DNA of 64,000 nucleotides from JAAUTS01 sp038250235 (GCA_038250235.1 JBBSCO010000008.1:4831-68830); one strand, 5' to 3'. Shown: positions 41,528 through 51,430, numbered from the stretch's first letter. The notes: generated from the letters alone by a model not told the origin. Made by a program: numbers and translations.

Positions 41528-42500
41528 GGTAATTTCCTCTTTCATAGGCCGCAGGTTCCGGGCAATTACGCATGCTCATGGCTCCTTTCAACTGCTCAAC
41601 GGATTCGTAATCGTGCTCGTTCATCCACGTTTTGAGACGTTCCAGCAAAATATGCAGATAACCTGGTCCATGCTTGAGCAGGCAGGACACCATCTGGATC
41701 GCATCCGCCCCGGCCAGGATGGCTTTGACCACATCTTCCAAGTGATGTACTCCGCCCGTGCAGCCCAGGCTCACGTTCACTTTTTCCCGCAAGGCCGCCA
41801 GCCAACGCAACCGCAACAAAAGCTCATTCGACTGCGAAAGCTGAAGCACGGGCTTCGCCTCCATCTGTTCAGGATCGATATCCGGCTGATAGAAACGATT
41901 GAACAACACCAGACCGTCCGCACCCGCCTCCGCCGCCTGCCTGGCCACATGACCGAAGGAGGTGTAGAAGGGCGATAGCTTGACCGCCAAAGGAATTGAA
42001 ATCACAGCACGTACATCCCTGATGGTATCGACCAGTTGCCTTTCGACTTCCGCACCTGATTCGTCAACCCGCATGGCTGGATAATAAAAATTTAATTCGA
42101 GGGCATCCGCCCCCGCATCCTCCAGGATTTCAGCATAATGCGTCCACCCACCGGGAGTCGTTCCATTGAGTGAGGCGATCACCGGAATACCTACCGTCTT
42201 TTTCAACCAGCGCAGATGTTGCAGATAGCGGTTGGGCTCAAAGCTGTATTCGTGAATCGATGGAAAATAGGAAGCCGCTTCGGCAAAAACATCCTCATGG
42301 TCTTCGACGTGTTTTCCCATACCCAACATTTCCTGGTGTAACTGCTCCTCGAAGAGGGAATGCATCACGATAGCGGAAGCACCCGCTTGCTCCAACGCGA
42401 CGACCGTATTTTGCTTGTCTGCCAGGGGGCTGGCTCCAATAATGAAAGGGTTTTTCAAGGGAAGTCCAAGATAGGTTGTGCTGAGATCAGGACATTTCAT
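41499..42500 (-). CDS. Dihydroorotate dehydrogenase-like flavoprotein
   Basis: 333 aa FMN-binding TIM barrel of the DHODH class 1 group. Motifs include LGLPLKNPFIIGASPLADKQ, IPVIASLNGTTPGGW, ADALELNFYYPA, LAVKLSPFYTSFGHVARQAA and CTGGVHHLEDVVKAILAGAD. The catalytic base position typical of class 1A (Cys) is not evident. This subgroup is commonly encoded beside nifJ-type PFOR, as here (4-nt overlap). A link to low-potential electron transfer, rather than pyrimidine synthesis, is an inference. Confidence 0.88.
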   Translation of the reverse strand: MKCPDLSTTYLGLPLKNPFIIGASPLADKQNTVVALEQAGASAIVMHSLFEEQLHQEMLGMGKHVEDHEDVFAEAASYFPSIHEYSFEPNRYLQHLRWLKKTVGIPVIASLNGTTPGGWTHYAEILEDAGADALELNFYYPAMRVDESGAEVERQLVDTIRDVRAVISIPLAVKLSPFYTSFGHVARQAAEAGADGLVLFNRFYQPDIDPEQMEAKPVLQLSQSNELLLRLRWLAALREKVNVSLGCTGGVHHLEDVVKAILAGADAIQMVSCLLKHGPGYLHILLERLKTWMNEHDYESVEQLKGAMSMRNCPEPAAYERGNYLRILQGWQS

Positions 42501-45500
42501 GAGGCCTCCTTGGCCGCAACTGTGTTCATTTGTAGGTCAGCCAACTGCCGGTAGAGCTGCTGCCTGGCCTTTATTCGCGCCGACGCCTGTCCATGCAACT
42601 CAAGAAAACGTTCAGGATCACTTTGCTCCAGGATTCGGAATCGGGCTTCGTTCTCGGTATAACGTCCCAAAGGAACCGTGGCGTCGCCGGAATCCAACTG
42701 TAGCGGGGAAAGTCCCTGCGCTGTCCGGCGGGGATCAAAGCGGTAAAGAGGCCAGTAACCGGAATCGACTGCCAGTTTCTGTTGCTCCAGGCCATGTTGC
42801 ATGCCGTAACCATGGGCAATGCAGTGACTGTAGGCGATGATGAGCGAAGTGCCGGGATAAGCTTCGGCCTCGTTGAGCACTTTTACCGTCTGGGAGTCCT
42901 TGGCCCCAAAAGCGATCCTCGCCACATACACATCCCCATAAGTCATGGCAATCATTCCTAGATCTTTTTTGCCTTTGGCTTTCCCGTTTACAGCAAACTT
43001 GGCCACTGCCCCCAGCGGTGTGGATTTGGAGGCCTGCCCGCCCGTGTTGGAATAGACCTCTGTATCGAGAACCAGGATGTTCACCTTGAGTCCAAGGGAC
43101 AGGACATGATCCAGCCCCCCGTAACCGATGTCGTAAGCCCAGCCGTCTCCCCCGATGATCCAGACACTTTTTTTCACCAGTGCTTCGGAAAAACAGTGTA
43201 TCTGCTCCCGCACTTCTGTAGGTAGCGTTGAGCAGCACCTGAGCAATTCGACCACACGTTCCCGCTGGGCCGCGATCCCTTTTTCCGTGCTCTGATCCGC
43301 TTGTAAAAGACTATCTACCAAACCTGCGCCAAGCGTCGAACTCCAGGTTTTGATCAGGGAGCGGATACGTTCCTCTTTGCGGTCAAGGGCGAAACGCATG
43401 CCCAGGCCGAACTCGGCATTGTCCTCGAAAAGCGAATTGGCCCAGGCCGGCCCCCGGCCCTGTGCATTGGTGGAATAGGGTGTGGTGGGAAGATTCCCCC
43501 CGTAGATGGAAGAACATCCGGTGGCATTGGCAATGAGAGCCCGGTCTCCGAACAACTGCGAAACCAGCTTGATATAAGGTGTCTCCCCACAGCCCGCACA
43601 GGCACCCGAAAATTCAAACAAGGGTTCCAAAAACTGGGAGGCTTTGACTTCGTCGGTTTTAAGCAAAGTCCGATCCACGTTGGGTAGCTTGAGAAAATAG
43701 GAGAAATTGAGTTTTTCCTGCCAGCGCAGCTCGCTTTGAGGAACAGGACTGAGAGCCTTGCGTTTGGGGTTTGTCTTGTCTTTGGCTGGGCAGACCTCGA
43801 TGCAAAGACCGCAACCGGTGCAGTCCTCCGCCGCCAGTTGCAGGGTGTAACGGTGGCCGTCGTGCTCGCGCGATCGGAAAGGCGCGGACTTGAACCCCTG
43901 AGGGGCATTGGCCAATTCGGATTCCGGATAAAATTTGGCGCGCAGGGAGGCATGCGGACAAACCAAGGCACACTTGTTGCACTGGATACAAAGAACCGGA
44001 TCCCAAAGAGGGACGTCCGCTGCCAGATTCCGCTTTTCCCAGCGGCTTGTATTAAGGGGCCAGGTTCCATCCGCAGGCATCACGCTAACAGGAAGCTCAT
44101 CCCCCCTGCCCGCCATCATCACACCGGTAACCTGATGAATAAAGGCATCGGCATCGGGAGGAATCAACATGGGACGCCCATGAATGGAATCGATTTTCCC
44201 TTCATGCCTCAATTCCTGCAGGTTCTCCAGCGTGCGGTCGACGGCATCAAAGTTTTTTTTCACCATCGCTTCGCCCTTCCTGGCGTAGCTTTTTTGAATG
44301 GCTTTTTTGATCTGGGCAATCGCTTCCTCCCTGGGAAGAACGCCGGAAACCGCAAAAAAGCAGGTCTGCATGACCGTATTGATTCGGCCTCCCATTCCGC
44401 TTTCCCGTGCGACACGGTAGGCATCAATGGTGTAAAGCTTCAATCCCCGGTCCACTATGAGCTTCTGGGATTCACGACTGAACTGCTCCCAGATTCTGTC
44501 CGCCGGATAAGGACTGTTGATAAGACAGACGGCCCCCGGGGCCGCGTGTGCGAGAACTTCATTCTTTTCCAACAAGTCCCACTGATGACAGGCCACAAAG
44601 CGGGCTGTGCCCTTGGCAATAACATACGGTGCCCGGATGGCACGGGGGCCGAAGCGCAGATGCGAGATTGTGACGGCACCGGATTTTTTGGAATCATAGA
44701 CAAAATAACCCTGGGCCCTGAGTCCTGTTTCCATTCCGATGATTTTGATCGTGTTCTTGTTGGCTCCCACGGTTCCATCCGATCCCAGGCCGTAGAAAAC
44801 TGCGTTGATGGTTTCGGGATCGTCCACCTGGAACCCCTCCTCCACGTCAAGTGACATGCCAGTGACATCATCCATGATACCCACTGTAAAGGAGTGTCGC
44901 GGCATGGCTTGAAGCATCTCGTCAAAAACAGCCTTGGCCATGGCAGGGGTGAATTCCTTGGAACCCAGACCGTAACGGCCACCAATGAGCCGGGGCAATA
45001 TTGCCGTCCTCGCTGCCTGTCGACAGGCCAGGGAAGTAACCACATCTTGGAAGAGCGGTTCCCCCACCGAGCCGGGTTCTTTCGTGCGGTCCAGCACGGC
45101 GATGTTCACCACACTGGAAGGCAATACCTGAAGAAACGTCTCCACAGGGAAAGGACGATAAAGACGCACCACCAGAACTCCCGTGCGGCGTCCATCAATA
45201 TTCAATTTCCTGCTGGTCTCAATCACTGTTTCTGCCGCCGATCCCATGACGACCACAACCTCCGTGGCCCGGGGATCCCCCACATAATCCACCAGATGGT
45301 AAGAACGTCCGGTCAGTCCGGCAAAACGATCCATCACCTGCCGGACGCGCTCTGGGGCCTCAAGATAATAGGGATTCACACGTTCGCGGGTCTGAAAGAA
45401 GACGTCCGGATTTTGGGCTGTTCCACGGATGACCGGACGCTCCGGACTGAGTCCTCTCGCATAAAAATCTGCCAGGGCTTTGGTATCCAGCATTGCCTTG

Positions 45501-46132
45501 AGATCATCATCGGAGAGGATTTCCAACTGGTTGATCTCGTGTGAAGTACGGAAACCGTCGAAAAAATGAAGAAAAGGCAGCCGGGTCTCGAGGGTGGCGG
45601 CGTGGGAAATGCAGGCCATATCGTGCGACTCCTGCACATTCGACGAACAGAGCATGGCGAAACCCGTCGGCCTGACGGCCATAACATCCGAGTGATCTCC
45701 AAAGATGGAAAGCCCGCTGGTGGCAACCGCCCGCGCTGCAACGTGCAGGCAAAAGGGTGTGAGTTCGCCAGCCATCTTATACATGGCTGGTATCATGAGT
45801 AGCAAGCCCTGCGAAGCCGTAAAGGAGGTGGAAAGACAACCGGCCTGAAGCATCCCGTGGAGAGCACCCGCCACCCCGGCTTCCGACTGCATTTCCACCA
45901 CACCTGGCACTTCGCCCCAAATATTGGGCTTTGCTATAGCAGCCCACTCGTCACAAGACTCACCCATGGGAGTCGATGGTGTAATGGGATAAATGGCTAT
46001 GGCCTGACTGAGCCGGTAGGCCACGGAGGCCGCCGCCTCGTTGCCATCCATGATGGCCAGTGGACGCTGAACCGGCAGGGAGGGCTTATGTTCCCTTGAA
46101 ACCCCCGGACCAGACAAAACAGCTGAACTCAT
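42497..46132 (-). CDS. nifJ: Pyruvate:ferredoxin (flavodoxin) oxidoreductase
   Basis: Single-chain PFOR, 1211 aa (family ~1170-1200). It oxidises pyruvate and CoA to acetyl-CoA, CO2 and reduced ferredoxin. The N-terminal pyrimidine-binding domain (MDGNEAAASVAYRLSQAIAI) carries YPITPSTPMGE. Two 4Fe-4S motifs lie at ~712 (CIQCNKCALVCPH) and ~770 (CTGCGLCIEVCPA). The third cluster site includes CAGCGETPYIKL. The TPP-Mg site is GDGWAYDIGYGGLDHVL at ~1000 with NTGGQASKSTPLGAVAKF. It implies an anaerobic or microaerobic mode of life. Confidence 0.96.
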   Translation of the reverse strand: MSSAVLSGPGVSREHKPSLPVQRPLAIMDGNEAAASVAYRLSQAIAIYPITPSTPMGESCDEWAAIAKPNIWGEVPGVVEMQSEAGVAGALHGMLQAGCLSTSFTASQGLLLMIPAMYKMAGELTPFCLHVAARAVATSGLSIFGDHSDVMAVRPTGFAMLCSSNVQESHDMACISHAATLETRLPFLHFFDGFRTSHEINQLEILSDDDLKAMLDTKALADFYARGLSPERPVIRGTAQNPDVFFQTRERVNPYYLEAPERVRQVMDRFAGLTGRSYHLVDYVGDPRATEVVVVMGSAAETVIETSRKLNIDGRRTGVLVVRLYRPFPVETFLQVLPSSVVNIAVLDRTKEPGSVGEPLFQDVVTSLACRQAARTAILPRLIGGRYGLGSKEFTPAMAKAVFDEMLQAMPRHSFTVGIMDDVTGMSLDVEEGFQVDDPETINAVFYGLGSDGTVGANKNTIKIIGMETGLRAQGYFVYDSKKSGAVTISHLRFGPRAIRAPYVIAKGTARFVACHQWDLLEKNEVLAHAAPGAVCLINSPYPADRIWEQFSRESQKLIVDRGLKLYTIDAYRVARESGMGGRINTVMQTCFFAVSGVLPREEAIAQIKKAIQKSYARKGEAMVKKNFDAVDRTLENLQELRHEGKIDSIHGRPMLIPPDADAFIHQVTGVMMAGRGDELPVSVMPADGTWPLNTSRWEKRNLAADVPLWDPVLCIQCNKCALVCPHASLRAKFYPESELANAPQGFKSAPFRSREHDGHRYTLQLAAEDCTGCGLCIEVCPAKDKTNPKRKALSPVPQSELRWQEKLNFSYFLKLPNVDRTLLKTDEVKASQFLEPLFEFSGACAGCGETPYIKLVSQLFGDRALIANATGCSSIYGGNLPTTPYSTNAQGRGPAWANSLFEDNAEFGLGMRFALDRKEERIRSLIKTWSSTLGAGLVDSLLQADQSTEKGIAAQRERVVELLRCCSTLPTEVREQIHCFSEALVKKSVWIIGGDGWAYDIGYGGLDHVLSLGLKVNILVLDTEVYSNTGGQASKSTPLGAVAKFAVNGKAKGKKDLGMIAMTYGDVYVARIAFGAKDSQTVKVLNEAEAYPGTSLIIAYSHCIAHGYGMQHGLEQQKLAVDSGYWPLYRFDPRRTAQGLSPLQLDSGDATVPLGRYTENEARFRILEQSDPERFLELHGQASARIKARQQLYRQLADLQMNTVAAKEAS

Positions 46133-46351
46133 GAACCAAGCCTATCTAATGTTTGATTAATTGTAAATTAGTTTAATTAATGTATGAGAGCCGCAACTTA
46201 AGGAATTAGCTGTGGTTATAGCCTTCTTGTGTCGTGAGCCGTCAATCAGCGCCAAGAAACCTCGCCCCCAGAACATTAGTCTCTTCTTGTCTGAAGGAGG
46301 GATCTCCACCTAAGTTGGTGCTGCCTTGTGTCTAACGGAACACCTGCAACC
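46133..46351. other. Intergenic region between nifJ and the malectin-domain gene
   Basis: Divergent promoter region of 219 bp. An AT-rich block at 46152-46181 contains two copies of ATTAATT around TGTAAATTAGTT, close to the nifJ start, and could include its promoter or an operator. Nothing further was recognised. Confidence 0.3.
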
Positions 46352-46963
46352 ATGAAAACCATTCTATTTCTCGCCCCCCTGATCCTCACGCTCTCCACCC
46401 TTCCGTCCCAGGCCCAAGAACAGAGGCCCTCCCCAGGCAAAGTCGAAATCATTCGCATTCTGGCTGGTTCTCCCACGCCAGTAACTGACAGGCGTGGCAT
46501 CACTTGGGAAGCTGCCCGGGGTTTTAGCGGCGGCGAAACCGTCACCCGCATTCTCCCGGAACTTCCGGAAATTTATCAGAGCGAACGCTACGGCGACTTC
46601 AGCTTCTCGGAGCCCCTGCAAAACGGGAAATACCGGATCACTCTTCATTTTTGCGAATCCTACCACAAAAGCTGGGTCGAAGCCCGGGGTAAACGAAGTT
46701 TTAATGTCCAGATCGAAAACACCATCACTAATATCAAGGATCTCAGTATCGCTGCCGAAGGCTTCCGGAAACCCTTGGTCAAACTTTTTGAAGTGACTGT
46801 CCGGGATGGAAAACTTGATATTTCCTTTAAAGCCACACCGAAAAATCCGGCGGATTATGATCCGGGCTGCCTCAATGCCATCGAAATCGAATGGCTCAGT
46901 AAACAGACGGGGCTCAGGCAACCCGGCGCTAAAATGGATCAGGTCGAGCTGTACAAGGATTAG
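46352..46963 (+). CDS. Secreted malectin-domain protein
   Basis: 203 aa. A signal peptide (about residues 1-22, MKTILFLAPLILTLSTLPSQ then AQ) is followed by one malectin/CBM57-like carbohydrate-binding domain. It shows IRILAGSPTPVTDRRGITWE, ERYGDFSFSEPLQNGKYRIT, LHFCESYHKSWVEARGKRSF and the terminal LNAIEIEWL. Proteins with this domain bind di-glucose or other sugars. No catalytic domain is attached. ATG at 46352 was chosen because it begins the signal peptide. Confidence 0.82.
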   Translation: MKTILFLAPLILTLSTLPSQAQEQRPSPGKVEIIRILAGSPTPVTDRRGITWEAARGFSGGETVTRILPELPEIYQSERYGDFSFSEPLQNGKYRITLHFCESYHKSWVEARGKRSFNVQIENTITNIKDLSIAAEGFRKPLVKLFEVTVRDGKLDISFKATPKNPADYDPGCLNAIEIEWLSKQTGLRQPGAKMDQVELYKD

Positions 46964-46988
46964 GTTCTTCAAGAGCAGCCTAGGCTCT

Positions 46989-48806
46989 TTACACCGCCCG
47001 CCCGAACTTTTTTTCCAGTTCACAGCGGCTGAGAAGAATCATCGTCGGGCGACCATGAGGGCAGGTGTAGGGCAGATCGCACTTATGAAGGTCAATGACC
47101 AGTTTTTCCAGCTCAACCCTACCCAGAATATCATTTGCCTTCACCGCATGTCGGCACACGGTTTTGACTACAATTTCCTCGCTAAGCTTACGCTGCTTAC
47201 GGGTCTCCCCTCCCGCCTCCATCAAATCCACCACCATGCTGCGGAAAAAGTCTTCGATATGCTGGGTTTTGATCATCGGTGGCAAGGCATCAATCATAAA
47301 GGTATGCCCTCCGAGGGAGGCCACGCCTAAACCCACAGCCTGTAACCCCTCCACATTTTGCCGGATGAAATCCGACTGCTCAGGCGGCAATTCCACCGTC
47401 ACCGGAACCAAAAGCCGCTGGCTGACCACTTCTTCATGCGCCACACGCGCCAACATCTGCTCAAAGAGCACCCTCTCATGGGCGGCATGCTGGTCGATCA
47501 ACACAATCCCGTTCGGCCCTTCCGCCACCACATACAAGCCCAGCATCAGGCCAATGATTTTCAGGTCGTGATTTTTTTCATCGGGAAGTACAACGTCACG
47601 CTCTGTTTCCTGCCAGCGAACCGAAGGAAGCAGCTCCCGCGTCGGGGAACCAACATCAAAAAAACCGGTTTGCAGCGGAGGATTCTGTTTGGAGAGAACC
47701 GGCGCAGGCAGCCCCTTGAAACTCGGAGCTTCGGGAATCTTCGACAAGGGCAGCACAGCCGGGGAAACCGAGGCTTTGAACGGTTGCGCCAGGGGAACTT
47801 CCAGTGGTTGCCGGGATCCAGCCCGGAGAGCGGCACCGACCGAATCCGTGATGAAAGCCCTCACCTGCATGTCGTCTCTAAACCTGACTTCGCGCTTGGC
47901 CGGATGAACGTTCACATCCACCCGGGCAGGATCCAGATCAAAGAACAAAATCAGCACAGGGAAACGTCCCCTCATCAGGGAATTATGATATCCCTCCAAC
48001 ACAGCGTAATTGAGGGTCGGGCTCTGCACCGGTCGCCCGTTGACGAAGAGATGGTGCTCTTGGCGATTGCCCCGGCTGACACCGGGCTGGCCGATAAAAC
48101 CACGCAGACGCATGGAACCCTCCCCCGCCTCCACCGGTAGCATGTGTTCCATCCAGTCCCGGCCATAGATCTGAAGCAGCCGTTGCCGGAGACCCGTGGC
48201 AGCGGGGTAATGCTGCGGAGGGAGATCGTCCAGACTGAGGCTGAATCCCACTTCCGGACGTGACAGCACGGCCAAACGAACCGTCTGTTCGACATGCGCT
48301 TTCTCCGTGTCGTCCGAACGTAGAAATTTACGGCGTCCCGGAGTGTGCAGAAACAAGGATCTCACCTCCACCGAGGTCCCGACCGCACAGCCCGCTTCTT
48401 TGACCGAGAGCAGCTTTCCGCCATCCACCGTGATCTCCGTTCCGGAAATAGCCTCCGGCTCCCGGGCCAACAAACGGAATCGACAGACGGATGCGATACT
48501 GGGCAGGGCTTCCCCGCGGAATCCAAATGTGGCGATGGTGAGAAGATCCTCAGAACTGCGTATCTTGCTGGTGGCATGTCGTTCGAGACAAAGAAGAGCA
48601 TCGTCGTAACTCATTCCACTACCGTTGTCGCTGACCCTTATCAGCCCCTTCCCTCCCCGCTCCGCCGCTACATCAATACGGGTGGCACCCGCATCCAGGG
48701 CATTGTCGAGGAGTTCTTTGACGACCGAGGCCGGACGCTCTATCACCTCACCAGCCGCAATGCGGTTGGCCACGGTTTCTTCAAGGAGGTGGATACGGTT
48801 GGCCAT
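46989..48806 (-). CDS. mutL: DNA mismatch repair protein MutL (endonuclease type)
   Basis: 605 aa. The N-terminal GHKL ATPase carries ANRIAAGEVIERPASVVKEL, DNGSGM and RHATSKI followed by GFRGEALPSIASV. The C-terminal domain carries DQHAAHERVLFE, matching the metal-binding endonuclease motif DQHA(X)2E(X)4E, with CRHAVKAND and the terminal CPHGRP motif. This MutL should therefore nick DNA itself, as in bacteria without MutH. No mutS is in the window. Confidence 0.96.
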   Translation of the reverse strand: MANRIHLLEETVANRIAAGEVIERPASVVKELLDNALDAGATRIDVAAERGGKGLIRVSDNGSGMSYDDALLCLERHATSKIRSSEDLLTIATFGFRGEALPSIASVCRFRLLAREPEAISGTEITVDGGKLLSVKEAGCAVGTSVEVRSLFLHTPGRRKFLRSDDTEKAHVEQTVRLAVLSRPEVGFSLSLDDLPPQHYPAATGLRQRLLQIYGRDWMEHMLPVEAGEGSMRLRGFIGQPGVSRGNRQEHHLFVNGRPVQSPTLNYAVLEGYHNSLMRGRFPVLILFFDLDPARVDVNVHPAKREVRFRDDMQVRAFITDSVGAALRAGSRQPLEVPLAQPFKASVSPAVLPLSKIPEAPSFKGLPAPVLSKQNPPLQTGFFDVGSPTRELLPSVRWQETERDVVLPDEKNHDLKIIGLMLGLYVVAEGPNGIVLIDQHAAHERVLFEQMLARVAHEEVVSQRLLVPVTVELPPEQSDFIRQNVEGLQAVGLGVASLGGHTFMIDALPPMIKTQHIEDFFRSMVVDLMEAGGETRKQRKLSEEIVVKTVCRHAVKANDILGRVELEKLVIDLHKCDLPYTCPHGRPTMILLSRCELEKKFGRAV

Positions 48807-48941
48807 GAAAATTTACAATACACGCGAACAACGCGAAACGTCGCTAAAACTCCCAACACGTAGCGAACAGGTTTGCCCGACTCCAACAAGTATACTTCAC
48901 AAATACTTTTCCTCTATTCTCTGCGTGTTTCCCGCGCGATA

Positions 48942-49832
48942 CTAATCCCCTTTGTAACCCAGCACAGAGAGCACACGCTCCAGATCAGATTCGTTGTAGT
49001 ACTCGATTTCCAAATGACCTTTACTACGGGTGCCCACCAGTTTGATCTTGGTGCCCAGCAGACGTTGCAATCGCAGTTCCAGATCCCGCCAGTCAGCCCC
49101 GGAAAAGCCCCCGGCTTTCTTTTTTCCGGAAGGAACTGAGCCTGTGCGCGACTTGCCGAGCTCCGAAACCAGCTTCTCCGTTTCACGTACGGAAAGGTCC
49201 CGTTTGATCACCTCGCGGGCGGCAGCGTTTTGTTGGGTATGGTTGGGTAGCGAAAGCAGAACCTTGGCATGACCAACACTTAGCTGGCGGTGGCGAACCA
49301 ATTCTTTGACATCCGAACCAAGACCGGTCAGGCGCACGGCGTTGGCGACGGTCGCGCGGTTTTTACCGACCTTCTGGGCAATCTGTTCCTGGGTCAGTTT
49401 GAAACGTTCCGCCAGCAGGGCATAACCGTCCGCTTCTTCAATCGGGTTGAGATCGGAACGCTGCAGATTCTCCACCATGGCCACTTCCAAAACTTCCAGA
49501 TCATCAGCTATACGGACAATAACGGGAACTTCCTTGAGCCCAGCCTGGCGCGAAGCCCTCCAACGGCGTTCCCCGGCGATCAGTTCAAATTTCTCTCCTA
49601 CTTTTCGGACGATCAGAGGCTGGATCACGCCGTGCTCCTTGACGGAAGCCACCAAATCAGCCAGGTCCTGCTCGGCAAAAGTTTTGCGGGGCTGAAGCGG
49701 GCTGGCTTCGACCCGGTCGAGAGCCACTTGTTGTACACGTTCGCCCGTTTGGGGTTCAGGTGCGGCCACCGCCACCGTTGTATTACCTCCAATGAGGGCG
49801 CCCAGTCCTTTGCCTAAAGCATTTCGTGCCAT
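48942..49832 (-). CDS. parB: Chromosome-partitioning protein ParB
   Basis: 296 aa ParB/Spo0J family CTPase clamp that loads at parS sites. It starts MARNALGKGLGALIGG and has ASPLQPRKTF, the CTP-binding LIAGERRWRASRQAGL, ENLQRSDLNPIEEADGYALL, the helix-turn-helix TQEQIAQKVGKNRATVANAV and a C-terminal dimerisation domain. No parA lies in front of it, which is unusual because parA and parB are normally adjacent. No clear 16-bp parS palindrome was spotted nearby. Confidence 0.95.
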   Translation of the reverse strand: MARNALGKGLGALIGGNTTVAVAAPEPQTGERVQQVALDRVEASPLQPRKTFAEQDLADLVASVKEHGVIQPLIVRKVGEKFELIAGERRWRASRQAGLKEVPVIVRIADDLEVLEVAMVENLQRSDLNPIEEADGYALLAERFKLTQEQIAQKVGKNRATVANAVRLTGLGSDVKELVRHRQLSVGHAKVLLSLPNHTQQNAAAREVIKRDLSVRETEKLVSELGKSRTGSVPSGKKKAGGFSGADWRDLELRLQRLLGTKIKLVGTRSKGHLEIEYYNESDLERVLSVLGYKGD

Positions 49833-49964
49833 AAGCTAAAAACCTAGGCGGAGCCGTGCCGGTGGTCAATCGGCGATCCACCCGTAGTCCTGCGTATTCC
49901 GCTTTCTATCGGAACCCCAAGAAATCCCATTGCCCGTAACGCCCCTCTCTTCCAGACTCTGGAT

Positions 49965-50714
49965 GTGAAAATTCCGGCCAAAGCCATCTTACTGCTTGTG
50001 CTGCCTTTTTTTCTCAACGACTTAGCCGTCGTTTTTTTGAAGCTTGCCGTGATGCCCACGGAGTCACTGGCTTACTTTTACCACAAAATGCCCTGGATCG
50101 GCGAAACCCTTGTCGCCTGGCAACCTGCCTCCCTTGCCATGTCCCCTTACCGCCTGCCCTTGCTTTGGGGACAGGATTTGATCGTCTTCGTGGCCATCCC
50201 TGCTGTTTTTTTCTTCGTCTTTTTTAAAAAGCAATTGCTCGACCGGAAAAGTCTCGGCTTGGGATCCCTGCCTTCACTTTGGGACTGTGGCTACAGCCTG
50301 ATCCTGGCCCTGCAACTTTTTTTGGTCGCCAAATTTATCCGCTACGTTCTGCTTGAGATTCATCCGCCTCTGGAAATTTTTGGCTGGTTCAATTATGATT
50401 TCCCTCCATCGTTTCCCTGGCAAATCCTCACGATCCTCTACGCCTGCGTCAGTGCTGCGGTCGTGGAGGAACTGATTTTCCGGGGTCTGCTCATCCCTTG
50501 GCTGCAATCACGGGGCTGGAACACCTGGGCCGCCATCCTGATTTCCGCTTTTCTTTTTGCCGGAATCCACTGGTGCCAGGGACCTGTTCAACTGGCCTCA
50601 ACCTTTGTCTTCGGTATGATCACCGGAATCACATTCTCCAGTTCGGGGAAATTGTGGCCCTTGATTCTGGCCCATTTTTTTATCAATCTGGCTGCATTCT
50701 GGCCCTCGTCCTGA
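49965..50714 (+). CDS. CPBP-family intramembrane metalloprotease
   Basis: 249 aa integral membrane protein with about seven hydrophobic segments. The three CPBP (Abi/CAAX protease-like) motifs are present in order: EELIFRGLLIPWLQ (EExxxR), FAGIHWCQG (first His) and LAHFFINLAAF (His plus Asn). GTG at 49965 starts the frame. Family members process lipidated peptides, bacteriocins or have unknown roles. There is no telling partner gene nearby. Confidence 0.88.
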   Translation: MKIPAKAILLLVLPFFLNDLAVVFLKLAVMPTESLAYFYHKMPWIGETLVAWQPASLAMSPYRLPLLWGQDLIVFVAIPAVFFFVFFKKQLLDRKSLGLGSLPSLWDCGYSLILALQLFLVAKFIRYVLLEIHPPLEIFGWFNYDFPPSFPWQILTILYACVSAAVVEELIFRGLLIPWLQSRGWNTWAAILISAFLFAGIHWCQGPVQLASTFVFGMITGITFSSSGKLWPLILAHFFINLAAFWPSS

Positions 50715-50850
50715 CGAAGAACCCAACCATTTACGCCAGCACGCTGCGTGTTTAAGGAATCAACGAATCTCCAGATGCTCCATGATTTCGTTACTGGTTA
50801 CGCGGCTTTTCTCAATAAGAAGTATCCCCAGTTTCGCCACCAACTTCCTG

Positions 50851-51178
50851 AACAGAAATAGTGAATCGGGCGCCGAGGTATGATGGGTTGGCCGGCAGAA
50901 ATTACGCCGGGTGGCTGGGCGAAGGCGCAGGCCCCTATCTGAACTGATACGGGTCAAGCGGGCAACGCGGCCAGCGGCCCTAAAAACGGCGGCCCGGCGG
51001 GTTGCGTTGAAAACAGCCCGGCACCTTTGTTGTCCGCCAAAGAACGGATCTGCCTCTGGCACGACCCGTTGGTCGCTGGTATAATTGATACAAACTACCT
51101 CCCCGAGCTGCGGCGGTGGGCTGTTTTGCACGAAACCAACCCGTCATACCTTGGCGCTCGGACCACTAGTGTCCTGTT
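50851..51178. mobile_element. MITE-like element with ~40-bp terminal inverted repeats
   Basis: The left end (50851-50891) and the reverse complement of the right end (51136-51178) share AACAG...TAGTG...GCGCC then AGGTATGA and GGGTTGG, matching at about four of five positions over ~41 bp. The 245 bp between are GC-rich and carry no recognised protein. A minus-strand frame of 123 codons across the element has Arg-rich low-complexity content and runs out of it. No transposase gene is present, so it would be a non-autonomous element. Confidence 0.55.
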
Positions 51179-51205
51179 AGCGAAAAATCCTGTTGATCCT
51201 TCAAC

Positions 51206-51430
51206 TCAGGAAACCGCTTTCCAGGCCTTGGCCAGACCCTTGTCCTTGCTCTTGAAACGCTTCACGATCCGTTGGGTTCCGCTCTTGTCCTTCACCTTGA
51301 AACAGCCGTTGACTGTGGCTTCCACAACCTCAACAATCCAGGTCATTTTCCACTTGTCCGGACCCTCGTGGGGAACGTAGAGAATCTCCGAAACTTTCGG
51401 CGGTTCATAATGTTGGGGTTGTATATTCAT
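51206..51430 (-). CDS. Small hypothetical protein
   Basis: 74 aa, not recognised. It has charged, beta-like content (EILYVPHEGPDKWKMTWIVE, VNGCFKVKDKSGTQRIVKRF) and no signal peptide or membrane segment. ATG at 51430 was chosen; a frame extension to 51487 would overlap the terminator-like region of the Spy-like gene. It starts right next to the MITE-like element and may be part of the same acquired patch. Confidence 0.5.
   Translation of the reverse strand: MNIQPQHYEPPKVSEILYVPHEGPDKWKMTWIVEVVEATVNGCFKVKDKSGTQRIVKRFKSKDKGLAKAWKAVS

Noticed and set aside
50760..51131. 123-codon minus-strand gene across the MITE-like element
   Set aside because: It is Arg-rich low-complexity sequence that crosses the element border, with no family resemblance. 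Probably a chance open frame in GC-rich DNA.
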